This document shows positions 1 to 5,034 of a DNA stretch of 9,407 nucleotides, piece after piece. This DNA comes from Acidobacteriota bacterium (GTDB lineage: Bacteria; Acidobacteriota; Polarisedimenticolia; Gp22-AA2). How positions within the stretch are numbered: position 1 is the stretch's first letter; every line of letters starts with the position of its first letter. The stretch lies in assembly GCA_027297005.1 (NCBI GenBank), contig JAPUIN010000405.1, positions 1-9,407 on the forward strand. Direction: 5' to 3'. The position numbers were made by a program, and so were the translations under genes. The notes below the pieces were generated by a model that ran no database searches, was not told the origin of the DNA, and worked only from the letters and a program-made list of their open reading frames with translations.

Positions 1-575
1 CCGAACTCGTCGGCGAGATCGGCGAGCGCTCGGAGGGGCGCCATGTCTCCGTCGACGCCGAACAGGCTCTCGGTGACGATCACCTTGAGACCTGCAGGAT
101 CGGGATAGCGGAAGCGCTCGAGCGTCCGCCTCAGCGCTGCGGTGTCGGCGTGCGGATAGATCACCCGCTCCGCCCTGCCGAGGCGGATGCCGTCGATGAT
201 CGAAGCGTGATTCAGTGCGTCGGAGAAAACGGTGTCGCCGGACCGCAGCAGCGAGGAGAGCAGCCCTATGTTGGCCTGGTACCCGGAGGGTAAGAGAACG
301 GCCGCCTCCCTCGAGACGAACCCCGCCAGCGCCGCCTCGACCTCGCGGTGCAGGGTCGACTCGCCGCGCAGCAGACGCGAGCCGGTCGAGCCGACCGGCC
401 GGCCGCGCAGCGCCGCGAGAAACCGACGGCCCAGAACCGGATCGGTTGCGAAGCCGAGGTAGTCGTTCGACGACAGATCGATTCCCGCGGCAGGGACGAG
501 CCGCCTCCCGAGTCCCCGGGTCTCGATTTCGGCGAGGCGTGCGGCAAGTCTTTCGGGGAAGATGCTCATCGGCAT
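1..575 (-). CDS. bioF: 8-amino-7-oxononanoate synthase, N-terminal part (cut by left edge)
   Basis: This PLP-dependent enzyme condenses pimeloyl-ACP (or pimeloyl-CoA) with L-alanine to form 8-amino-7-oxononanoate, the first committed step of biotin ring assembly. About 191 residues are visible. Seen in order: LSSNDYLGFATDP (residues 34-46), GSTGSRLLRGESTLH (62-76), LPSGYQANIGLL (95-106), LNHASIIDGIRLG (121-133) and ESLFGVDGDMAPL (169-181). These are typical of the alpha-oxoamine synthase family. The PLP-binding lysine lies beyond the window. Glycine C-acetyltransferase (kbl) shares several of these motifs, but the bioB neighbour and the motif details favour bioF. The ATG at 573-575 directly abuts the bioB stop (576-578), giving TGAATG. 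No good Shine-Dalgarno precedes it, so reinitiation after bioB is likely. A second in-frame ATG at 567-569 could be used instead. Confidence 0.93.
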   Translation of the reverse strand, partial: MPMSIFPERLAARLAEIETRGLGRRLVPAAGIDLSSNDYLGFATDPVLGRRFLAALRGRPVGSTGSRLLRGESTLHREVEAALAGFVSREAAVLLPSGYQANIGLLSSLLRSGDTVFSDALNHASIIDGIRLGRAERVIYPHADTAALRRTLERFRYPDPAGLKVIVTESLFGVDGDMAPLRALADLADEF

Positions 576-1544
576 TCAGGCGCGCGGCGGTCCGGCGAGA
601 TCGCGCAGGAGAGCGTGATCCTCGTCGGCCGGCGGATTGGGAGTGGTCAGCAACCGGTCGCCGAGGAAGATCGAGTTGGCGCCGGCGTAGAAAGCGAGCA
701 CCTGCGCTTCGCGACTGAGCGAGAGGCGCCCGGCCGACAGGCGGACGCGCGAAAGCGGCATCAGGATCCGCGCGATGGCGACGACCCGTACGAGGTCGAG
801 CGGATCGACGGGCGAAGCATCACCGAGCGGTGTTCCCGGCACGGCAACCAGCATGTTGATCGGCACCGACTCCGGCTGCGGATCGAGCGACGCCAGCTCC
901 GCGAGCATCGCGCACCGATCCTGCGTCGTCTCACCCATACCGAGGATGCCGCCGCTGCAGACCGTCAGCCCGGCCTCGCGCACCGCGCGCAGGGTTCTGA
1001 GTCGATCATCGTACGTGCGCGTCGAGATGATCGAGCCGTAGTGCTCGCGGCTCGTGTCGAGGTTGTGGTTATAGGCGAAGAGGCCGGCTTCCTTCAGGCG
1101 GTGCGCCTGCTCCGTCGTCACCATGCCGAGCGTGACGCAGACCTCGAGACCCTCCGTCTTCACCACGCGCACCATCTCGACGACGCGGTCGAACTCGGGG
1201 CCGTCCTTCACCTCACGCCATGCCGCCCCCATGCAGAAACGCTGTGCGCCATTACGCCTCGCGGTCCTGGCCGCGGCCGCGACCTCCTCGATCGACATCA
1301 GCCCTTGAGCGCCGACCCCGGTGTCGTAGTGCGCCGACTGCGGGCAGTACGCGCAGTCCTCGGGGCATCCGCCGGTCTTGATCGAGAGCAGTGAGCAGCG
1401 CTGGATGTCGGCCGGATCGTGATGGGCGCGATGGACCTCATGCGCCTCGTGGATCAGATCGAGCAGCGGGAGGGTGTGCAACGCCAGGGCCCATTCGAGG
1501 AGCGCCTCGCCGGACTTGCGGTCGTCAGCGATCGGGCTGGACAC
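576..1544 (-). CDS. bioB: Biotin synthase (radical SAM)
   Basis: BioB inserts sulfur into dethiobiotin to make biotin, using an S-adenosylmethionine-binding [4Fe-4S] cluster and a second [2Fe-2S] cluster as sulfur donor. The 322-residue product has the usual length. The radical SAM motif CPEDCAYC supplies Cys60, Cys64 and Cys67. The expected [2Fe-2S] ligands also seem present: Cys104 (RFCMGAAWR), Cys136 (LEVCVTLG), Cys196 (TVCSGGILGMGE) and Arg268 (VRLSAGR). Other family signatures are YNHNLDTS, VPINMLVAVPGTPL and GANSIFLGDRLLTTPNP. The open frame continues upstream to 1946, but similarity begins only after a GTG at 1542-1544. An AGGAG at 1553-1557 lies 8 nt before this GTG, so I use it as the start. 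The gene follows the pspC-like gene by 11 nt and precedes bioF with no gap. All catalytic ligands are intact, so it should be active. Confidence 0.97.
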   Translation of the reverse strand: MSSPIADDRKSGEALLEWALALHTLPLLDLIHEAHEVHRAHHDPADIQRCSLLSIKTGGCPEDCAYCPQSAHYDTGVGAQGLMSIEEVAAAARTARRNGAQRFCMGAAWREVKDGPEFDRVVEMVRVVKTEGLEVCVTLGMVTTEQAHRLKEAGLFAYNHNLDTSREHYGSIISTRTYDDRLRTLRAVREAGLTVCSGGILGMGETTQDRCAMLAELASLDPQPESVPINMLVAVPGTPLGDASPVDPLDLVRVVAIARILMPLSRVRLSAGRLSLSREAQVLAFYAGANSIFLGDRLLTTPNPPADEDHALLRDLAGPPRA

Positions 1545-1552
1545 GGATGATG

Positions 1553-1557
1553 CTCCT
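1553..1557 (-). promoter_or_regulatory. bioB ribosome binding site overlapping the pspC stop
   Basis: AGGAG read on the minus strand, 8 nt before the GTG at 1544. Its first two bases are also the last two bases of the TAG stop (1556-1558) of the upstream gene. It decides the start of bioB against the long upstream open frame, and it suggests translational coupling between the two genes. Confidence 0.75.
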
Positions 1558-1756
1558 ACCGTCGTTGCGGCATGACGAACCAGAGGATGAGGTAGACGAG
1601 GATCCCCGGGAACGCGGCGGAGATGACGGAGATGGTGACGTACAGGATACGGACCATCGTCGGGCTCCAGCCGAGCCACTCGGCGAGCCCACCGCATACG
1701 CCGGCGATGATCCGGTTCGCCGTCGAACGGTGCAGCCTCGTATCCGATCCGCTCAT
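1556..1756 (-). CDS. Small PspC-domain membrane protein
   Basis: A 66-residue protein that is essentially one PspC domain. After a short polar N-terminus comes the family signature LHRSTANRIIAGVCGGLAEW (residues 8-27), then a turn (LGWSPTMVRILYV), a hydrophobic segment rich in Ile, Val and Leu around residues 36-62, and the ending LWFVMPQRR. PspC-domain proteins are inner-membrane proteins. In enterobacteria PspC works in the phage-shock envelope-stress response, but stand-alone short versions are widespread and mostly uncharacterised. I chose the ATG at 1754-1756, with AGGGAG about 11 nt upstream. A TTG at 1787-1789 would add 11 residues without similarity. No pspA, pspB or pspF is visible, so a phage-shock role is not supported by context. 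It is the first gene of a tight run with bioB and bioF. I do not assign the symbol pspC. Confidence 0.85.
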   Translation of the reverse strand: MSGSDTRLHRSTANRIIAGVCGGLAEWLGWSPTMVRILYVTISVISAAFPGILVYLILWFVMPQRR

Positions 1757-1827
1757 GTTCCCGCCGGCTCCCTGCGGTCGGCGCAGCAATCCGGACGGAT
1801 GAAGCCGCCCGCCCCGTCCGCGCGGAT

Positions 1828-1855
1828 CTTATACGATTCTCCGCCACGCCGGAGA
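1828..1855. promoter_or_regulatory. Candidate promoter element and inverted repeat between pspC-like and M28 genes
   Basis: The 210-nt divergent region 1757-1966 has no gene. An AT-richer island reads TATAAG on the minus strand (1828-1833) and TATACG or TACGAT on the plus strand (1830-1837). Either could be a -10 box for one of the flanking genes, but no good -35 lies 16-18 nt away. Just beside it is a perfect 6-bp inverted repeat, TCTCCG (1838-1843) and CGGAGA (1850-1855), with a 6-nt spacer. CGGAGA recurs at 1858-1863. This could be a small operator or a hairpin; the evidence is weak. Confidence 0.25.
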
Positions 1856-1951
1856 TCCGGAGACCGACTCGCCGGAGCACGCGCCAGGGGCCTGACGCCG
1901 GATGCGCGAGAGGGGCGATCTGTGGCAGGATCCGGCGCATCGGCACAACCC

Positions 1952-1960
1952 GGAGGGAGA
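1952..1960 (+). promoter_or_regulatory. Strong ribosome binding site of the M28 peptidase gene
   Basis: GGAGGGAGA lies 6 nt before the ATG at 1967. It is the best Shine-Dalgarno match in the window and fixes this start within a much longer open frame. Confidence 0.75.
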
Positions 1961-1966
1961 TCTTCG

Positions 1967-3661
1967 ATGAACAGCCGTCGCGTCAGCGCTATCCTGGCCG
2001 TCGCCGTCGCGATCGCCGTGGCCGTGTACTTTCTGCTGTTCCGGGAAGCGTACGGGCCGGCCGTTCGTGAAGGGATCTCGACGATCGACGCCGAGCAGAT
2101 CGCGCAGCACATGCGGAAGCTCGCGGACGATGACAAGGAAGGACGGGAGACCGGGAGCGACGGATACCTCGCCGCGGCCGACTACGTGGCGCAGCAATTC
2201 CGCGAATATGGCCTGGAGCCCGCCGGCGACGCGGGAGGCTACTTTCAGCGGGTGCCGTTCCGCCGGGCCGACATCGTGCCGGAGGAGGGTTCGCTCGCCC
2301 TGCGCAGCGTTCGCACCGAGTGGGTCCTGACCCCTTACGCCGATTACTACCTGCGTCCGAATCTCCTGCGTGAGAGGGTCGATGTGACCGCCTCCGTCGT
2401 CTACGTCGGTTACGGCGTCACCGCCCCCGAGTTCAACCACGACGACTACGCCGGCATGGACGTCCGGGGGAAGATCATTCTGATATTCCGCGGGGCTCCA
2501 TCATCCCTGCCGCACAATGAGCGGGCTTACTATTCATCGACCCGCATGAAGTGGCAAAACGCCGCCGAACGCGGTGTCGTGGGCATCCTGTACGCGTACA
2601 ACCGCGAGGACATGGCGAAGAGGCCCTGGGAGCGCTCCGTGCGCCACGCTCGCGAGCCGAGCATGGGCTGGATCGACGAAGAGGGACAGGTGCGGGACAC
2701 TCATCCCGGCATACGGCTGGTCGCCCGGCTGAGCCGCGAGGGACTGGAGGCTCTGCTGCTGGGCGCCAGGAAGACGGCCGAGGAGCTTCTTGACTCGATT
2801 GACGCGGGCGCGCCGGATCCGTTCGATCGGCCGATCATCGTGAAGGCGCGCACCACGAGCCGCCACGCAGCGATCGAAAGCCCCAACGTCGTGGCCGTCC
2901 TGCCGGGCGGTGATCCGCAACTGAAGAACGAGTTCGTCGTCATTTCCGGGCATCTGGATCACGTCGGCATCGGCGAGCCGGTGAAGGGGGACGCCCTGCA
3001 CAACGGCGCCTACGACAACGCCTCGGGGATCGCGGTGATGCTCGAGATGGCACGTGTCTTCCGCGGACTCGAGGAGCGACCGGGCCGGTCCCTGCTCTTC
3101 CTCGCCGTCACCGGTGAGGAGAAGGGGCTGCTTGGCTCGGATTATTTTGCGCATGACCCGACGGTGCCGATCGGATCGATCGTAGCCAACGTCAACCTCG
3201 ACATGGTGATGATGCTGCATCCTCTCCGGGACGTCGTGGCGTTCGGCGTCGAGCACAGCAACCTGATCCGCCCGCTCGAGAGGGCGGCGCAATACATGCA
3301 AGTCACGGTGGCTCCCGATCCGTTCCCGAGCGAGGTGATCTTCGTCCGCAGCGATCAATATTCGTTCGTCCGTCGGGGTGTCCCGTCGATCTTCCTGGTG
3401 CCGGGGATGGAGTCGGGCGACCCCGCGATCGACGGCCTCCAGAGCCATATGGACTGGATGGCGGAGTACTACCACTCGCCTCAGGACGACATGAGTCAGC
3501 CGTTCGACTTCGAGGCGGGAGCCGATTTCACCCGCCTGAATCTCCTTCTCACCCATGGCATTGCGAGCGAAGCGGAGCGCCCGGCTTGGAATCCCGGTGA
3601 TTTCTTCGGCGAGCGCTTCGGCAGCGACCAGACCGGCACCGCAATCGGGAGCTCCCCATGA
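1967..3661 (+). CDS. Membrane-anchored M28 family zinc aminopeptidase with PA domain
   Basis: A 564-residue exported peptidase of family M28, which removes N-terminal residues from peptides using two zinc ions. Residues 8-25 form one hydrophobic segment after MNSRR, without a clear cleavage site, so it is probably a signal anchor with the enzyme outside the inner membrane. A PA-domain-like insert follows (about 140-260), marked by VGYGVTAPEFNHDDYAGMD. The catalytic domain (about 305-535) has every expected metal and catalytic residue: His329 and Asp331 (SGHLDHVG), Asp350 (AYDNASG), Glu384-Glu385 (TGEEKGLLGSDYF), Asp412 (NVNLDM) and His503 (YYHSPQDD). WNPGDFFG near the C-terminus is also common in this subgroup. 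The start is the ATG at 1967, with GGAGGGAGA (1952-1960) 6 nt upstream; the frame is open to about 1391 but without similarity. It overlaps the next gene by ATGA. The exact substrate cannot be read from sequence. Confidence 0.93.
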   Translation: MNSRRVSAILAVAVAIAVAVYFLLFREAYGPAVREGISTIDAEQIAQHMRKLADDDKEGRETGSDGYLAAADYVAQQFREYGLEPAGDAGGYFQRVPFRRADIVPEEGSLALRSVRTEWVLTPYADYYLRPNLLRERVDVTASVVYVGYGVTAPEFNHDDYAGMDVRGKIILIFRGAPSSLPHNERAYYSSTRMKWQNAAERGVVGILYAYNREDMAKRPWERSVRHAREPSMGWIDEEGQVRDTHPGIRLVARLSREGLEALLLGARKTAEELLDSIDAGAPDPFDRPIIVKARTTSRHAAIESPNVVAVLPGGDPQLKNEFVVISGHLDHVGIGEPVKGDALHNGAYDNASGIAVMLEMARVFRGLEERPGRSLLFLAVTGEEKGLLGSDYFAHDPTVPIGSIVANVNLDMVMMLHPLRDVVAFGVEHSNLIRPLERAAQYMQVTVAPDPFPSEVIFVRSDQYSFVRRGVPSIFLVPGMESGDPAIDGLQSHMDWMAEYYHSPQDDMSQPFDFEAGADFTRLNLLLTHGIASEAERPAWNPGDFFGERFGSDQTGTAIGSSP

Positions 3662-4239
3662 TCAATTTCCTGGTTCTCGCCCTGCTGATCGCGAGCTGTC
3701 CGGGGGCAGCTGCGGATGGCGTGGTGCGTGCGGCCGGTCGCGTGGAGGAAGCGCCCGGGATCCACCCGCTGGTCGGACAACCCGCTCCGGGATGGGACGA
3801 TCTGGGGTGGGTGAAGGGAGGCCCGCTCGATGGCGACTCGCTCCGGGGTCGGGTCGTGCTGGTGCGATGGTGGACCGGCCCCGGATGTCCTTACTGCCGG
3901 GCCTCCGCTCCGAGCCTCCAGGAATGGCATGAGCGGTACCGTGAGCGGGGGCTCACGGTCGTCGGGATGTATCACCACAAGGGGCCGGGCAAGCCGACGG
4001 CCGAGGGGGTGGCGGAGTTGGCCGATCGACTCGGCTTCACCTTCCCGATTGCCATCGACCACGGCTGGCGCACCCTCGAACGGTGGTGGCCGGGGGAGGA
4101 GAAACGGGTCTTCACCTCGGTCAGCTTCCTTGTCTCCAGGGACGGCATCGTCCGCTACGTTCACAGGGGAGGGGCCTACAACCGGTCGGATTCGGCTGAG
4201 ATCGAAGCCCGGATCATGAAGTTGCTCAGCGCTCCCTGA
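3658..4239 (+). CDS. Exported thioredoxin-like (TlpA/AhpC-TSA type) protein
   Basis: A 193-residue protein of the thioredoxin fold. The N-terminus (residues 1-19, MINFLVLALLIASCPGAAA) is a hydrophobic export signal. Cleavage after AAA is possible. IASC at 11-14 also fits a lipobox, but the usual Lys/Arg before the hydrophobic core is absent. VGQPAPGWDDLGW (39-51) is the typical lead-in of redoxin domains, and a CPYC motif (77-80) follows strand RVVLVRWW. The rest of the fold is recognisable: LQEWHERYRERGLTVVGMYH (87-106, a helix then a strand) and SFLVSRDGIVRYVHRG (156-171). The thioredoxin cis-proline expected three residues before FLV is Ser154 here (FTSVSFLV), which is unusual. The start is the ATG at 3658, overlapping the peptidase stop as ATGA, with GGGAG at 3647-3651. 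It is probably cotranscribed and coupled with the peptidase. Its role may be disulfide reduction or peroxide handling in the envelope; the substrate is unknown. Confidence 0.88.
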   Translation: MINFLVLALLIASCPGAAADGVVRAAGRVEEAPGIHPLVGQPAPGWDDLGWVKGGPLDGDSLRGRVVLVRWWTGPGCPYCRASAPSLQEWHERYRERGLTVVGMYHHKGPGKPTAEGVAELADRLGFTFPIAIDHGWRTLERWWPGEEKRVFTSVSFLVSRDGIVRYVHRGGAYNRSDSAEIEARIMKLLSAP

Positions 4240-4272
4240 AGAGAGATTTCCCGAACGATTTCAAAACTGTGA

Positions 4273-4301
4273 TTGACAGTCAGCGCTGCTGGTTATATTG
4301 T
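4273..4301 (+). promoter_or_regulatory. Promoter of the TetR-family gene
   Basis: A perfect -35 box TTGACA (4273-4278) is followed by TATATT (4294-4299, spacer 15) or TATTGT (4296-4301, spacer 17). The second has the better spacing, the first the better sequence. The AT-rich stretch stands out in this high-GC DNA. The spacer holds a small palindrome, CAGCGCTG (4281-4288). Transcription would begin near 4306-4308, inside the 16-bp palindrome described next. Confidence 0.75.
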
Positions 4302-4303
4302 TC

Positions 4304-4319
4304 AAACGAACGTTCGTTT
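4304..4319. promoter_or_regulatory. Perfect 16-bp palindrome, likely TetR operator
   Basis: AAACGAACGTTCGTTT is fully self-complementary. It sits directly after the -10 box, over the predicted transcription start, 17 nt before the start codon of the TetR-family gene. Position and size are those of an autoregulatory TetR-family operator, where a bound dimer would block initiation. The half-site contains AAAC/GTTT, as does the described PsrA box, although the spacing between the AAAC and GTTT ends differs (8 nt here). That the neighbouring protein binds it is an inference. Confidence 0.8.
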
Positions 4320-4336
4320 AAAGTGATTGTTCGACT

Positions 4337-5020
4337 ATGAAATCCAAGCTGGGTGCGCCCGACGAGAGCCGGGACCAGGCGGAACAGACCCGCGAGGGTC
4401 TGATCCGCGCCGCCGAGAAACTATTCGCCGAGCATGGCATCGCGCGGGCATCGCTCCGTGCCATCACCCGGGAGGCGTCGGCCAACCTCGCCTCCGTCAA
4501 CTACCACTTCGGCTCCAAGGACGACCTGGTGAGGGCGGTTCTCGCCCGGCGGCTCGAGCCGCTCAACCAGGAGCGGCTTATCCTGCTGGAAGAGTGCCTG
4601 CGCGAGTCGCGTGAGGCCCCCTCCCCCGAGACGATCGTCCGCATCTTCGTCTCGCCGGTGCTGAGGATGATCCAGCGCGAGCGGGGGGGGCACGCATTCG
4701 CCCGTTTCGTCGGACGCGCCTTCGCCGACCCCGACCCGGCCGTAAGCGATCTGCTCCTCGAGCAGTTCCGGGAGGTGACCGAGCGCTTCACCGAGGCGCT
4801 CGCGCGGGCGCTTCCACACCTTCCCAAGGAGGAGATCTACTGGCGCTTCCACTTCATGTTCGGCTCGATGATCCACACGGCGGCGCTCGGGTTCGTGGTG
4901 CGCGACATCTCGGGAGGTCTCTGCAACCCGGCCGATATCGACGGGGTGATCGATCGGCTCGTCCGCTTCGTCACAGGCGGCCTGCGCGAGCCGGCCGCAT
5001 CGCCGGAGTGGGGGGATTGA
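4337..5020 (+). CDS. TetR/AcrR-family transcriptional regulator, PsrA-like C-terminal domain
   Basis: A 227-residue one-domain-plus-ligand-domain repressor. The N-terminal DNA-binding domain begins TREGLIRAAEKLFAEHGIAR (18-37). The helix-turn-helix covers about 39-58 (SLRAITREASANLASVNYHF), followed by the family hallmark GSKDDLVRAVLARR. The sequence NLASVNYHFGSKDDL then RRLEPLNQERLILL resembles the PsrA subgroup (TetR_C_30-type ligand domain), whose studied members respond to fatty acids or acyl compounds. The ligand here is unknown. The ATG at 4337 is the only ATG start possible, since an in-frame stop lies at 4319-4321; its ribosome binding site is weak. A palindrome over its promoter suggests autorepression. 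A run of eight G at 4683-4690 lies in the gene, in frame (RERGGHAF). It is convergent with the OPT transporter 14 nt away, and 97 nt downstream of the redoxin gene. Confidence 0.93.
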   Translation: MKSKLGAPDESRDQAEQTREGLIRAAEKLFAEHGIARASLRAITREASANLASVNYHFGSKDDLVRAVLARRLEPLNQERLILLEECLRESREAPSPETIVRIFVSPVLRMIQRERGGHAFARFVGRAFADPDPAVSDLLLEQFREVTERFTEALARALPHLPKEEIYWRFHFMFGSMIHTAALGFVVRDISGGLCNPADIDGVIDRLVRFVTGGLREPAASPEWGD

Positions 5021-5034
5021 AGTGGCGGGATGGT

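Noticed and set aside
348..1394. Long plus-strand open frame antisense to bioF and bioB
   Set aside because: Shadow frame typical of high-GC DNA; Arg/His/Ala-rich with no motifs, opposite clearly conserved genes.
1545..1946. N-terminal extension of bioB up to 1946
   Set aside because: The extension runs through the pspC-like gene in another frame, matches no family, and a good ribosome binding site precedes the GTG at 1544.
1391..1966. N-terminal extension of the M28 peptidase
   Set aside because: The extra residues are antisense to bioB and pspC and are low-complexity. A strong ribosome binding site and signal anchor mark the start at 1967.
2534..3556. Minus-strand open frame antisense to the M28 gene
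   Set aside because: Shadow of the conserved peptidase; charged low-complexity translation without recognisable domains.
4240..4272. Terminator after the redoxin gene
   Set aside because: No stem-loop followed by a T-run is present before the TetR promoter.
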